Shown here piece by piece: positions 9,181 to 20,913 of a stretch of 64,000 bases of DNA. The stretch comes from an uncultured Tenacibaculum sp. Lineage in GTDB: Bacteria; Bacteroidota; Bacteroidia; Flavobacteriales; Flavobacteriaceae. The DNA lies in contig CANMCD010000015.1 of assembly GCA_947496185.1 (NCBI GenBank), forward strand, positions 21,168 to 85,167, given 5' to 3'. Both the position numbers and the translations under genes were made by a program. The notes beneath the pieces were generated by a model that saw only the letters and a program-made list of their open reading frames with translations, had not been told where the DNA came from and made no database searches. Each line of letters begins with the position of its first letter. The first letter of the stretch is position 1.

Positions 9181-9765
9181 TTGATAGATAATTTACTACA
9201 AATAGACAGCGAGATATTAGTATATTTAAATAACTTAGGTAGCCAAGAATTTGATGGTTTGTGGTTTGCAATTACGGATCAATTTTCTTGGATACCTTTG
9301 TTTGTACTAATACTATTTTTTGTGTTTAAAAAATTAGGATTAAAACAAGGTTTGTTTACTTTGTTATTTATTGCTTTTTTGGTTGCTTTTTCTGACCAAT
9401 TTACAAATTTTATAAAAAATACGACAGAAAGGCCACGTCCTTGTAATACCGCTGATTTGGATGGAATCATCAGGTCTTTTACATACAAGCCTCAAAGCTT
9501 TAGTTTTTGGTCTGGACATGCTTTTGTTTCGACAGTATTTAGTGTTTTTATCATTCTTCTACTGAAAAATTGGTCACGATTATTTTTTATTCTTTTACTC
9601 TATCCATTAGTTTTTGGGTATAGTAGGATATATCTAGGAGTTCATTATCCATTTGATGTTCTTGTAGGATATTTGTCTGGAACAATTTTTGGATTTTTAA
9701 TGTATAAGGGGTATAGGTATTTATTTACCCTTGTATTCAAAAAAGAACTCGATATTTCTGAATAG
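9181..9765 (+). CDS. PAP2-family membrane phosphatase
   Basis: Integral membrane phosphatase of the PAP2/PgpB type, likely acting on undecaprenyl pyrophosphate or phosphatidyl-glycerophosphate; the substrate is not readable from sequence. The three signature motifs are present: KNTTERPRPC, the SGHAF motif with its histidine, and SRIYLGVHYPFDV. About five hydrophobic helices fill its 194 residues. The start codon appears to be TTG at 9181, immediately after the preceding stop; the family typically begins with this short amphipathic helix. Confidence 0.9.
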   Translation: MIDNLLQIDSEILVYLNNLGSQEFDGLWFAITDQFSWIPLFVLILFFVFKKLGLKQGLFTLLFIAFLVAFSDQFTNFIKNTTERPRPCNTADLDGIIRSFTYKPQSFSFWSGHAFVSTVFSVFIILLLKNWSRLFFILLLYPLVFGYSRIYLGVHYPFDVLVGYLSGTIFGFLMYKGYRYLFTLVFKKELDISE

Positions 9766-9837
9766 TTTAATATTTGTTTTTTTTGTTAAAAAAGCTTATT
9801 ATTAGTGAGTGGTAAGCAAGTTTAATGTCAGCCATAA

Positions 9838-11889
<2,052 letters not shown>

Positions 11890-12253
11890 TAAATCTTATT
11901 TTCTGTTTCCAAGAATGTAACAAAATAATGTTATAGTTTTTGTTTATATGTGCTGAGTTGTTAGGTATTATTTATTAATAGAGATGGAGCAAAAATGAAG
12001 TAAAAAATAATAGCCCTCTTAAAACTGCGAGGGTTTTGATTTGAGGGCTATGAGATAGATTTATTTGGGGGACTATCTATTATAATTTTCAATGTATTAG
12101 TAGTATGTGTCAAAGATATATGAGATAAGTTTTTTGAATTATCTTATTTACGTCAAATTATTGATATTCAAACTTTTTTATGACTTAAAAACGACACAAA
12201 TTTTCTTTTTTTTGTTTTGTTTTTTGTTAATTTGCTCCTTAGATCATTTTTTT
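11890..12253. other. gene-free region with two nested hairpins
   Basis: No gene is visible. It holds a 9-bp inverted repeat ATAGCCCTC (12010-12018) and GAGGGCTAT (12043-12051) enclosing a smaller AAAAC/GTTTT helix, then ATAGAT (12055-12060) and ATCTAT (12075-12080). It is either a terminator or leader structure ahead of the hybrid kinase gene. I found no riboswitch I know. Confidence 0.4.
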
Positions 12254-14896
12254 ATGGTTAAAATGAATTCATATTTAAGCAAGATTAGAAAATATTCTTT
12301 CTATACTATTGTAGTAGTTTTTTTAGTTGCTACGATGGTTTCTATAGGAGCTTGTGATGATAAAACTACTTCAAAAGAAGGAGTTAATGTAGAGCTTAAA
12401 AGTTTAGATTCTATTCATAATATCATAGCTATAGAAAATAAACCCTCTGAAGTTTCTCAAGTTATACATCAGTATATTAAGGATTTACGTTATCATAAGG
12501 GATATGACGAACTTGCTAAAAAGTACTACATTATAGCGAATTATTTTATGTTGATTTTTGATTATGATAAGGCTGATGTTTACATTAATAAGTTAAGAAG
12601 ACTTTTTGCAGAAAATAAAAACTGGAATAAATATGTAAGTCTTAGTAAGACAATAGCTATGTCGTATCGTATTCAAAAGCGCTATGATGATATGGAACGA
12701 GTATTGAGAGATGCAATTGAAGTGGCAAAAAAGCATAATGTTATGGTATATGATTTAATGCCTATTCACGAGCTTGCCGTTTTTTATAGTTATGATGTTG
12801 AAAAACATAAAAAAGCAATAAAATACGGGGAATTATTTTTTAATAAACTTCATAAGTACGATTCGTTAAATATTCATAGAGATGCTATGAAAAGTTTAAA
12901 GTCGATTGAGGTTTATGTAATGAATTTGGTTTTAGGAAGGTCTTATGTGGAAGAAAATTTTTTAGATAAGGCCTACGTGAACTTGTCTTTGGCAGAAAAG
13001 GAATACACAAAAAAAAATGACAAAGAAAAGTTAGAACGTGTTCATAGTAATTTTATAAATTATTATTTAAAGAAAAAAAATCTTGAAAAAATAAAGGAAC
13101 ATAAACAAAAGTATTTTGAATTTCAAAAACAACATAAAGACTCTTTGGTTTCAAGTTTCAAAAAAATTTCGAATGCAAATTTGAACTTGGCTGAGTCAGA
13201 AAAAAATGTTTTAACTTTAAAAGAAGAAAATAAAAGGAAAAAAATTATTTACATATCAATTGGAGCTTTGTTATTTCTTGCCGTGATGTTTCAAGGATAT
13301 TTTTTGAGATTGAGATATCAAAAAAAGAAAATAAGTTTAGAGTTAGAGAAAGAATATGAATTTAATAAGTTTAGGGCTTCTTTATTTATCAATATTGCTC
13401 ATGAAATACGTACACCAATATCATTAATATTAGGTTATTTGGAATTAAGTTCACAAAAGTCGGCACCAAAAGAAGAGATTTCGAGGTACTTTAATGAGAT
13501 AAAGAGGAATAGTAATAAAGTAATAAATAATATTTCAGATATTATTTACTTGTTAAAAGAAAACAAAACCATAGAGGATCTACCGCTAGAAAATATTAAT
13601 TTGGAACCTTTTTTGAGACAATTGTTTTTCTCATTTGAAAGTATAGCGAGAATCAAAAATATAGAATTAAGCTATAATGTTGAACTCCCTAAAAATTTTA
13701 TTTTCACTACAAACCCAAATAAATTAGAAAGTTTAATTAATAACTTGGTAGGGAATGCTATAAAATTTTCACCAAAAAATACTACAGTGTGTCTTGAGTG
13801 CGCAGTCGAAAATACGCAGTTAAAGTTGTTAGTAGTAGACGAAGGTAAAGGTATAGATTTAGATAATCAGCTAAATATATTTAGTAAATTTTATCAAGAA
13901 GATAAAAAAGGAAAATCTGAAGGATTTGGGATAGGATTGGCTATCGTTAAAGATATTGTTAAAAGATTATCGGGCAATATTAATGTTTACAGCAAACTTA
14001 ATAAAGGTACCACATTTGAAATATATTTACCTGTTAAAGAAAGTGATACGATAGAAGATAGTGAGGAAGTGGTTGTTAATCAGTTGTTAAGTAGTGGTAA
14101 AGAAGAAGATGAAGTGGCTGTTCAATCTTCTAAAGAACACAAACTGTTGATTGTTGAGGACAACCCTTATATGGTTGATTATTATAAGAAAATTTTAGAT
14201 CCTTGGTTTGAATGTGTCTATGCATTTAATGGTGAAGAAGGATTACAAGTTTTAGATAAGGATAAGTTTGATGTCATTATTTCAGATGTTATGATGCCAA
14301 AAATGAATGGTTTAGAGTTTAGGAAGCGATTGAAAAAGCTAGATGGAAATAAAAACACACCTTTTATATTAGTGACAGCATTAGGATATGAAGAAAATAA
14401 AATAGAAGCGTTTAATATTGGTATCGATGACTACATTGTTAAGCCTTTTGGTAAAAATGAACTAATAGCTAGGATTAAGTGTTTGATTGAGAATAAAGTT
14501 GAAAGAGAAAATTGGAAAAATGATTTTGTTGTTACAGAAAAAGAGACCAATGAAAAAGTAGAAACTTTTGATCAAAAAAGTATAAAAAAACTATATGCTG
14601 TCGTATTGGATAATTTAGATAAGGAAAACTTTACTGTTGGTAGTTTGGCAACTGAATTTCAGTACAGTCAAAGACAACTTGAACGAATGATAAAAAAATT
14701 GACTGGTTTAACTCCTGTTAAATTTATTTTGGAAGTACGTTTGCAAGAAGCGTATAAAAAAATTAAAAATAGGGAAGAAGCGGATATTAATAATGTGAGA
14801 TATTCTGTAGGAATTAAAAGTGCTTCATACTTTTCAGTAAAGTTTAAACAACGATTCGGTGTAAGTCCAAGAGACTTATTAAAAGAAGCTTCGTAA
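12254..14896 (+). CDS. hybrid two-component system: sensor kinase, receiver and AraC output in one protein
   Basis: One protein holds a whole signalling path. With the ATG at 12254 it has 880 residues. That start gives a clean lipoprotein-like signal peptide ending SIGAC, while the longer frame from 12107 would precede it with an odd hydrophobic stretch. Domains in order: TPR-like periplasmic sensor, a transmembrane helix (IIYISIGALLFLAVMFQGYF), HisKA with AHEIRTP, an HATPase with NLVGNAIKFSP, DEGKGID and GFGIGLAI, a receiver with IVEDN and IISDVMMPKMNG (phospho-acceptor Asp) and KPFG, and a C-terminal AraC helix-turn-helix ending in FGVSPRDLLKEAS. Such hybrids often control polysaccharide use in Bacteroidota; no such locus is adjacent here. 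Confidence 0.9.
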   Translation: MVKMNSYLSKIRKYSFYTIVVVFLVATMVSIGACDDKTTSKEGVNVELKSLDSIHNIIAIENKPSEVSQVIHQYIKDLRYHKGYDELAKKYYIIANYFMLIFDYDKADVYINKLRRLFAENKNWNKYVSLSKTIAMSYRIQKRYDDMERVLRDAIEVAKKHNVMVYDLMPIHELAVFYSYDVEKHKKAIKYGELFFNKLHKYDSLNIHRDAMKSLKSIEVYVMNLVLGRSYVEENFLDKAYVNLSLAEKEYTKKNDKEKLERVHSNFINYYLKKKNLEKIKEHKQKYFEFQKQHKDSLVSSFKKISNANLNLAESEKNVLTLKEENKRKKIIYISIGALLFLAVMFQGYFLRLRYQKKKISLELEKEYEFNKFRASLFINIAHEIRTPISLILGYLELSSQKSAPKEEISRYFNEIKRNSNKVINNISDIIYLLKENKTIEDLPLENINLEPFLRQLFFSFESIARIKNIELSYNVELPKNFIFTTNPNKLESLINNLVGNAIKFSPKNTTVCLECAVENTQLKLLVVDEGKGIDLDNQLNIFSKFYQEDKKGKSEGFGIGLAIVKDIVKRLSGNINVYSKLNKGTTFEIYLPVKESDTIEDSEEVVVNQLLSSGKEEDEVAVQSSKEHKLLIVEDNPYMVDYYKKILDPWFECVYAFNGEEGLQVLDKDKFDVIISDVMMPKMNGLEFRKRLKKLDGNKNTPFILVTALGYEENKIEAFNIGIDDYIVKPFGKNELIARIKCLIENKVERENWKNDFVVTEKETNEKVETFDQKSIKKLYAVVLDNLDKENFTVGSLATEFQYSQRQLERMIKKLTGLTPVKFILEVRLQEAYKKIKNREEADINNVRYSVGIKSASYFSVKFKQRFGVSPRDLLKEAS

Positions 14897-15181
14897 AAAT
14901 AGCGGTGTATTTTAAAGGATTCTATACTATTATTTGACTAAATAATTACGATATTTGCTTTTCACTTTTTAAGAATAGTTTAATAAGTATTTTATACCAA
15001 TTTAATCTTAAAATGATACAAGTAAATTGTTTCTTCTTAACTTGTTTACCGTCAAAAATATTGAAATAGCAAAAAAATATTACAATGTTTTCAGCTCGAA
15101 ACAATTTTAGAAATAATTTATTTTACTTAGATGTATGTCAAAAATTAGGTTGGTGTTACTTTTAATATATATTAATTTATT

Positions 15182-15364
15182 ATGGCAATGAATAAAAATA
15201 CCGTTCTTGGTTGGGCTACGTTGATAATGGTCTTAATGGGGATTTTACTTGTAGCATTAGCAGTCTTTAAGTATGATGAGATAGCTGGTTATGGGTTTGG
15301 TGCAGTAGGTTTGGGTTTTTTTGCAAACGCTTGGGTTTTTAACGCATTAAAAGGAAGAGTCTAA
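15182..15364 (+). CDS. CAL67264-type small membrane protein
   Basis: A 60-residue protein with two predicted transmembrane helices (about 9-27 and 33-52) and a glycine-rich turn. It matches the short CAL67264-family membrane proteins that sit just before ettA in flavobacteria (recognised from memory). Function is unknown. The gap to ettA is 17 bases, so they are probably co-transcribed. Confidence 0.8.
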   Translation: MAMNKNTVLGWATLIMVLMGILLVALAVFKYDEIAGYGFGAVGLGFFANAWVFNALKGRV

Positions 15365-15381
15365 TCTAAAAAAATAATATT

Positions 15382-17073
15382 ATGAGTGATGATAAGAAAG
15401 TCATCTTTTCGATGAATAAGGTTTCAAAAACCTATCAAAGTACAGGAAAACAAGTTTTAAAAGATATTTATTTAAGTTTTTTTTACGGAGCTAAAATCGG
15501 AATCTTAGGGTTGAATGGCTCAGGAAAGTCAACTTTATTAAAAATTATTGCAGGTGAAGAAAAAAATTATCAAGGAGATGTGGTTTTTTCTTCAGGATAT
15601 AAAGTAGGATATTTAGCACAAGAGCCGAAACTTGATGAAGAAAAAACAGTTTTAGAAGTTGTAAAGGAAGGCGTAGCTGAAGTTGTTGAAGTGTTAAATG
15701 AATACAATAAAATTAACGATATGTTTGGTTTAGAAGAAGTGTATTCTGATCCAGATAAAATGCAAAAGTTAATGGATAAGCAAGCGGAGCTTCAGGATAA
15801 AATAGATGCTTCTAATGCTTGGGAATTGGACACTAAACTTGAAATAGCGATGGATGCTTTACGTACCCCTGATCCAGATAAAAAAATAGGGGTATTGTCT
15901 GGTGGAGAAAGAAGGAGGGTTGCTTTATGTCGTTTGTTGTTGCAGGAACCTGAAATTTTATTGTTAGATGAACCTACAAACCATTTAGATGCTGAATCAG
16001 TACATTGGTTAGAACAACATTTAGCACAGTATAAAGGAACAGTAATTGCAGTAACACACGATCGTTATTTCTTAGATAATGTAGCGGGATGGATATTAGA
16101 ACTTGATAGGGGGGAAGGTATTCCTTGGAAAGGGAATTATTCTTCTTGGTTAGATCAAAAAGCTAAAAGACTAGCGCAAGAAAGTAAGTCGGAATCTAAA
16201 AGACAAAAAACATTAGAAAGAGAATTAGAATGGGTACGTCAAGGAGTTAAAGGACGTCAAGCAAAATCTAAAGCAAGATTAAAAAACTATGATAAGCTTC
16301 TAAACCAAGATCAAAAACAAGTTGAAGAAAAATTAGAAATATATATACCCAATGGTCCTCGTCTAGGAACAAATGTTATTGAGGCTAGTGATGTGTCTAA
16401 AGCATATGGAGATAAACTATTGTATGAAAATTTAGGTTTTAACCTTCCTCAAGCAGGTATTGTGGGAATTATAGGGCCAAATGGAGCTGGTAAAACTACA
16501 ATTTTTAGGATGATTATGAATGAAGAATCTCCAGACTCAGGGAATTTTGCTGTAGGAGAAACTGCTAAGATTGCTTATGTTGATCAAAACCACGCTGATA
16601 TTGATCCTGATAAGAGTATTTGGGAAAATTTTTCTGATGGTCAAGATTTGGTAATGATGGGAGGTAAGCAAGTTAACTCTAGGGCTTATTTAAGTAGGTT
16701 TAATTTTTCAGGAAACGAGCAAAATAAGAAAGTGTCAACATTGTCAGGAGGTGAAAGGAATAGGTTGCATTTAGCAATGACCTTGAAAGAAGAAGGGAAT
16801 GTATTGCTTTTAGATGAGCCAACTAATGATTTGGATGTTAATACATTGAGGGCCTTAGAAGAAGGACTAGAGAATTTTGCAGGATGTGCAGTGGTGATAT
16901 CACATGATAGGTGGTTTTTAGATAGGGTTTGTACCCATATTTTGGCTTTTGAAGGAGATAGTCAAGTGTATTTCTTTGAAGGGTCTTTTTCTGAGTATGA
17001 AGAAAATAAGAAGAAAAGACTCGGAGGAGATCTTATGCCCAAAAGGATAAAATATAAAAAACTGATTAGGTAA
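15382..17073 (+). CDS. ettA: ABC-F ATPase, energy-dependent translational throttle EttA
   Basis: A cytoplasmic ABC-F protein that gates ribosomes according to the ATP/ADP ratio. The 563-residue protein has two ABC domains with Walker A motifs (GLNGSGKSTLL and GPNGAGKTTIF), signatures LSGGERRRVAL and LSGGERNRLHL, and Walker B motifs LLLDEPTNHLD and LLLDEPTNDLD. The charged linker between them (about 245-325) has the EttA-type WVRQGVKGRQAKSKARL element. No transmembrane segments are present. Confidence 0.95.
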   Translation: MSDDKKVIFSMNKVSKTYQSTGKQVLKDIYLSFFYGAKIGILGLNGSGKSTLLKIIAGEEKNYQGDVVFSSGYKVGYLAQEPKLDEEKTVLEVVKEGVAEVVEVLNEYNKINDMFGLEEVYSDPDKMQKLMDKQAELQDKIDASNAWELDTKLEIAMDALRTPDPDKKIGVLSGGERRRVALCRLLLQEPEILLLDEPTNHLDAESVHWLEQHLAQYKGTVIAVTHDRYFLDNVAGWILELDRGEGIPWKGNYSSWLDQKAKRLAQESKSESKRQKTLERELEWVRQGVKGRQAKSKARLKNYDKLLNQDQKQVEEKLEIYIPNGPRLGTNVIEASDVSKAYGDKLLYENLGFNLPQAGIVGIIGPNGAGKTTIFRMIMNEESPDSGNFAVGETAKIAYVDQNHADIDPDKSIWENFSDGQDLVMMGGKQVNSRAYLSRFNFSGNEQNKKVSTLSGGERNRLHLAMTLKEEGNVLLLDEPTNDLDVNTLRALEEGLENFAGCAVVISHDRWFLDRVCTHILAFEGDSQVYFFEGSFSEYEENKKKRLGGDLMPKRIKYKKLIR

Positions 17074-17090
17074 AAAAATATAGAGAAAGA

Positions 17091-17117
17091 AGAGGGTAAT
17101 TGACTTAATTACTCTCT
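17091..17117 (+). terminator. terminator after ettA
   Basis: An 11-bp stem with one G-U pair (AGAGGGTAATT with AATTACTCTCT) and a 5-base loop, followed by a run of T. Confidence 0.85.
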
Positions 17118-17130
17118 TTTTTTATGGTAG

Positions 17131-17210
17131 TATCCCACAAAGTGTGTAAGCAAAGTTATTTTGTAAATTAGTAATTTAAAACACACTTACTTATGAAACC
17201 TGAAGAATTC
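17131..17210 (+). mobile_element. possible remnant of the 5' end of an IS256-like insertion sequence
   Basis: TATCCCACAAAGTGTGTAAG (17131-17150) resembles a terminal repeat found in two other places (48112-48135 and 61813-61836). Forty-three bases further an ATG (17193) opens a frame reading MKPEEF, like the start of Bacteroidota mutator-type transposases, but the similarity stops within a few codons and the frame runs into the reverse strand of the next gene. It sits right after the ettA terminator. I infer a decayed IS end; assignment is tentative. Confidence 0.35.
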
Positions 17211-17258
17211 CACGAGACAGAGTCTCGGGGAGTTCATTGCTCTTCAAAAGAAGATAGG

Positions 17259-17888
17259 TTAATTGTGTTTTTTTATTCCTATAAACCTCGTTACAGAACC
17301 TATACCATTGTGATAAAGTCCTTCATTTAATTCGGCTTCGGTTTCTGTAAGTTCTAAAACTTCATAATTTTTAAAATCCGATTTTAGCTCTTCGGTAGAA
17401 AATAGTGAGTCTAGGTTTGGTGGTCCTCCAATCCTAGGGTTTCTCTTTTGATATTCAAGATGTTTTTTTCCAAATGCTTCGAATATGATAAGTCCTCCTT
17501 TTTTTAATTTTTTATTTAGTAATTTGTGGTATTCAGACTTAATTTTTGGAGGGAAATGAGCATAAATAAGTGCTATTACGTCAAATTGTTCGTTTTTATA
17601 GCCTAAGTTAGGTAGTTCTCCAACTTTATATTCAATAGAAACATTGTTTTCCTTTGCGAGTTTCAACGCTTTGTTTTTCCCTTCAATACTTATGTCAAAC
17701 GCAGAGGTGTCCCATCCAATTTTAGCAGCATATATAGCATTTCTACCCTCGCCTTCAGCTCCAAAAAGAATTTTTCCTGTTTTTAACTTTTCGAGGTGTT
17801 TTTTTAAGAACTTATTTGGAGTTATTCCGTAAGCAAATTTTTTCTCTTTGTATCTTTCATTCCATTTTTTTAACCAAGTGTCAGTCAT
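17259..17888 (-). CDS. class I SAM-dependent methyltransferase (TehB-like)
   Basis: A 209-residue protein with the Rossmann methyltransferase pattern: [26 protein letters not shown] (motif I, SAM binding, about residues 42-67), the acidic end of strand 2, [13 protein letters not shown] (motif IV, about 105) and GGLIIFEAF. TehB/thiopurine-type enzymes of this size methylate small molecules such as tellurite or thiols; the substrate cannot be told here. It is a lone gene, convergent with ettA. Confidence 0.85.
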   Translation of the reverse strand: MTDTWLKKWNERYKEKKFAYGITPNKFLKKHLEKLKTGKILFGAEGEGRNAIYAAKIGWDTSAFDISIEGKNKALKLAKENNVSIEYKVGELPNLGYKNEQFDVIALIYAHFPPKIKSEYHKLLNKKLKKGGLIIFEAFGKKHLEYQKRNPRIGGPPNLDSLFSTEELKSDFKNYEVLELTETEAELNEGLYHNGIGSVTRFIGIKKHN

Positions 17889-18121
17889 ATCTATAGTTTA
17901 GTAGTGTTATTGTATTACTGTTAGTGATGATTTATAAATATACTTAATATGGATCAATCCCAAATTTGAAACTCTTAAATTTAATCAAATTACTCTTTTT
18001 TTTAAGAATCGAACTTAGATTAGTAACCTTTATTTTATACTGTTTTTTCTTATTATTTATAGTATATATCTTATAGTATCTTAATATTTTTATATATTTG
18101 TTTAATGTTTTAAGGTAAAAT

Positions 18122-19027
18122 ATGAACAAAATTAAAAATGCTTTTAGTATCAGGGACTTGGAGAATTTGACAGGTATAAAAATGCATACAATACGCATTT
18201 GGGAGAAGCGCTATAACCTTTTTCAACCTGAAAGAACTGAAAATAATATTAGATTTTATAGTTTATCTAGTCTTCAAAAAATACTAAATGTTCGGTATTT
18301 ATATAACAATGGCCTAAAGATTTCAAAGATTGCTGCTTTAGATGAAGAGGAGATAAAGTTTAAGGCGTTAGATTTAGCCGATTCAAAGAAAGAGAATAGT
18401 CATGCTGTGGATGCTATAAAGGTTGCTATGTTTGATTTTGATCAGGCGCTATTTTATAATACATTAGATGATTTACTTGCTGAACTCTCTTTTAGAGATG
18501 TGTTTTATAAAGTTATTATACCATTATTTGAAGAAATTGGTATGTTGTGGCAAACCAATACCATCAGTATTGCGCACGAACATTTTATATGTGAATTGGT
18601 AAAGCATAAAATTATCTACAATACAGAAAAAATCATTAAAGAGCGTAAGGAGTTCAAAAGTAAAAGAGCGTATGTGTTATTTCTTCCAGAAAACGAATTA
18701 CATGAAATAGGTCTATTGTATCTTAATTATGAACTGCTGTCTAAAGGGTATAGTACTATATATTTAGGACAAAGTATTCCTAATAATAGTATAAAAGATT
18801 TAGCAGATAAACTTCAAGAAGTTACTTTTATTTCTTGTTTTACTATTATGCCAATTAAGGATGAAGTTAATGCTTATATTCAGGATTTTAAAAATAAAAA
18901 CTTATTAAATGAGAATAATAAACTCATTGTTTGGGGGCCAGCTTCACAATATATTGACTTGTCTAATTTTTCTGACTTATCGATACAGGCATATCAATCC
19001 GTAAAAGATATTATAGATATTATATAA
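18122..19027 (+). CDS. MerR-family B12-binding regulator, CarH/LitR-type photoreceptor
   Basis: A 301-residue transcription factor: a MerR winged helix at 1-75 (IRDLENLTGIKMHTIRIWEKRY), a helical B12-capping domain (about 95-175) and a cobalamin-binding Rossmann domain (about 180-301). The light-sensing signature W-x9-EH is intact (Trp143, Glu153, His154) and the lower axial ligand motif ExHxxG is present as ELHEIG (His194). The residue after Trp143 is Gln; in Thermus CarH this position is the histidine that binds cobalt after photolysis (from memory). Such proteins repress in the dark with adenosylcobalamin and release DNA in light. A -7 box TATATTTG lies at 18093-18100. Confidence 0.88.
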   Translation: MNKIKNAFSIRDLENLTGIKMHTIRIWEKRYNLFQPERTENNIRFYSLSSLQKILNVRYLYNNGLKISKIAALDEEEIKFKALDLADSKKENSHAVDAIKVAMFDFDQALFYNTLDDLLAELSFRDVFYKVIIPLFEEIGMLWQTNTISIAHEHFICELVKHKIIYNTEKIIKERKEFKSKRAYVLFLPENELHEIGLLYLNYELLSKGYSTIYLGQSIPNNSIKDLADKLQEVTFISCFTIMPIKDEVNAYIQDFKNKNLLNENNKLIVWGPASQYIDLSNFSDLSIQAYQSVKDIIDII

Positions 19028-19752
19028 AATGTTTTTGTGTTAAAGTGATGATTAATCTTTGGTTTATTTAATTGTTCATGCTATGAAAGAACTAATAGCT
19101 ATTTTATGATCACTTTTAACGTATTATATAATAGGTATTGTATAAAAATTATGAACTTTCAAATTAGTTTATTTGTCTAAAGTAATTATTCATGAGTTTT
19201 ATGGTGTTGCTAGATCAACTATTTAATAATTGTCTCATAGTGTAAGTCTATATATATTATAGTTAATCTTAAAAAAAACAAAAATATGTTGGTAATGTTT
19301 TTTTAGGTTTAAAAAAGGACTTTCAAGTTAGGGGGGAATAAATAATAGAAGCGTATATACTTAGTAATTGCTTAAAAAAATTTGAAGATGATTACTTTAT
19401 TGTATAAGGATTTCTTATTAATCCATATAAAAAAACAATATTCAATTTTGTTTAACATGTTATATGTTTGGTTAAACGTTTTGTATATTTGAGTATTGAC
19501 AATAAATTCCATATAAAGGCAAAAAAAAGCATAAAATATTTGTGTAGAGTGTTTTAAGGAATGATTATTGTTTATTTAATGTTGTATGGTTAGGAGGTTA
19601 ATCATATCGTTATTGGTAAAACAAACCTTAACTTTTTACGATCTTTAGAAAAGGTAACGGTAAATTGTTCACGTCAAAAGCGCATAACATATAATAAGGT
19701 ATCTAAACGATAATGCTTTGCTCATTTAGACAGCATTTAAAAAAGAAATATT
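19028..19752. promoter_or_regulatory. 725-base control region between the photoreceptor gene and folE, with inverted repeat
   Basis: No gene is visible. An inverted repeat GTTTAAC-N14-GTTAAAC lies at 19450-19477, directly followed by a good -7 box TATATTTG at 19484-19491 but no TTG at -33. GTTTAA also follows the -7 box of the regulator gene (18101). This fits an operator for the MerR-type protein next door, with folE as target, although the distance to folE (about 260 bases) leaves a long leader. Confidence 0.45.
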
Positions 19753-20457
19753 ATGGACACAGATGTAAAAATAAACGGAAAAGTTAAAAAAAGTAGTATA
19801 AAACTTACGGGTTTTTCAGTAGAAGATATAGGGGATGATCATTTATGTACAGGTTTAGAGACTCCAATGAAGCCTGATGCTTTTGAATTGTCTAATGAAG
19901 AAAAAAAAGAACGTATTGCTATTTTATTTGAAGAAATAATGGATGTTATGGGGTTAGATTTAACTGATGATTCTTTAAAAGGAACTCCTCAACGTGTTGC
20001 TAAAATGTATATAGACGAAATATTCTCAGGTTTACACCCTGATAATAAACCAAAAGTGGCGCTATTTGATAATAAATATCAATATAACCAAATGTTAGTG
20101 GAAAAGGATATTACCTTTTATTCAAACTGTGAACATCATTTTGTACCAATTATTGGAAAGGCACATGTAGCCTATGTGTCATCTGGAAAAGTAATAGGTC
20201 TGTCAAAGTTAAACCGTATAGTGCAATATTATGCGAAACGTCCGCAGGTACAAGAACGTTTGACCAATCAAATAGCTATGGAACTAAAAACTATCTTAGA
20301 AACTGAAGATGTAGCTGTTATTATAGATGCTAAGCATCTATGTGTTTCGTCAAGAGGGGTTAAAGATGATACTTCGGTTACAGTAACTTCATTTTATAGT
20401 GGTGTTTTTAAAAACGCACAAAAAGTAGCAGAATTACAAAACTATATAAAACAATAA
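19753..20457 (+). CDS. folE: GTP cyclohydrolase I
   Basis: Converts GTP to 7,8-dihydroneopterin triphosphate, first step of folate and pterin synthesis. The 234-residue protein shows FYSNCEHHFVPIIGKAHVAY (zinc and active-site residues), GLSKLNRIVQYYAKRPQVQERLT and AKHLCVSSRGVKD (second zinc cysteine). About 40 extra N-terminal residues precede the catalytic core. Next to a CarH/LitR regulator it may be light-regulated, as reported for folE genes of LitR regulons in other bacteria; its pterin product could feed photolyase/cryptochrome cofactors. Confidence 0.96.
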   Translation: MDTDVKINGKVKKSSIKLTGFSVEDIGDDHLCTGLETPMKPDAFELSNEEKKERIAILFEEIMDVMGLDLTDDSLKGTPQRVAKMYIDEIFSGLHPDNKPKVALFDNKYQYNQMLVEKDITFYSNCEHHFVPIIGKAHVAYVSSGKVIGLSKLNRIVQYYAKRPQVQERLTNQIAMELKTILETEDVAVIIDAKHLCVSSRGVKDDTSVTVTSFYSGVFKNAQKVAELQNYIKQ

Positions 20458-20459
20458 TT

Positions 20460-20681
20460 ATGAATGCAATAGACAGAGCGTTGGCCTTCGAAAAGATAAG
20501 TTTACGTTCGCTCACAACAAGCGATAGAGTGAAATTGTCTAGAGAAGCAAAAGATATTATATTATCAGTAAATGAATTGTATAAAAAAAATAAAGATGCC
20601 AAATTAATGGATTTGATGAAGCGTATTACTTCTATTAAAAAGAAAATAGAAAAACGTTTGTTAAAAGTTCCTAGGGTATAA
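20460..20681 (+). CDS. conserved hypothetical helical protein downstream of folE
   Basis: A 73-residue, highly charged, helical protein starting 2 bases after the folE stop codon, so translation is probably coupled. The pattern KDIILSVNELYKKNKDAKLMDLMKRITSIKKKIEKRL suggests a short coiled coil. I do not recognise a family. A terminator follows at 20761-20780. Confidence 0.7.
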   Translation: MNAIDRALAFEKISLRSLTTSDRVKLSREAKDIILSVNELYKKNKDAKLMDLMKRITSIKKKIEKRLLKVPRV

Positions 20682-20760
20682 TTATGAAAAACAAAAGCTA
20701 TTTGCTGTAGGTATTATAATTATAGGGGTTGAGATCTTCTTAAATAATTAAAAAAAAGAA

Positions 20761-20780
20761 AAACTTGCTTTTGCAAGTTT
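20761..20780 (+). terminator. terminator of the folE operon
   Basis: 8-bp perfect stem AAACTTGC/GCAAGTTT with a TTTT loop and a following T-run. Confidence 0.85.
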
Positions 20781-20799
20781 TTTCTTTATCCCCCAAAAA

Positions 20800-20827
20800 A
20801 AATCCGAAGCGATGTTGCTTCGGATTT
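20800..20827 (-). terminator. terminator of tRNA-Ser
   Basis: 11-bp perfect stem AAATCCGAAGC/GCTTCGGATTT with a 6-base loop. On the minus strand it is followed by eight T, two bases beyond the tRNA 3' end. Confidence 0.9.
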
Positions 20828-20828
20828 G

Positions 20829-20913
20829 CGGAGAAAGAGGGATTCGAACCCCCGGACCTGTTACAGTCAACGGTTTTCAAGACCGCCGCATTCGACCACT
20901 CTGCCATTTCTCC
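20829..20913 (-). tRNA. tRNA-Ser(TGA)
   Basis: Minus strand folds as a class II tRNA: acceptor stem GGAGAAA/TTTCTCC, anticodon loop CTTGAAA with anticodon TGA, a long variable arm typical of serine, T-arm with GGTTCGAATCC, and discriminator G. CCA is not encoded. The overlapping plus-strand frame at 20812-21027 is an artefact of this tRNA. Confidence 0.97.

Noticed and set aside
12107-12253. Upstream start of the hybrid kinase
   Set aside because: Adds a 49-residue hydrophobic stretch before an otherwise perfect lipoprotein signal; the ATG at 12254 is preferred.
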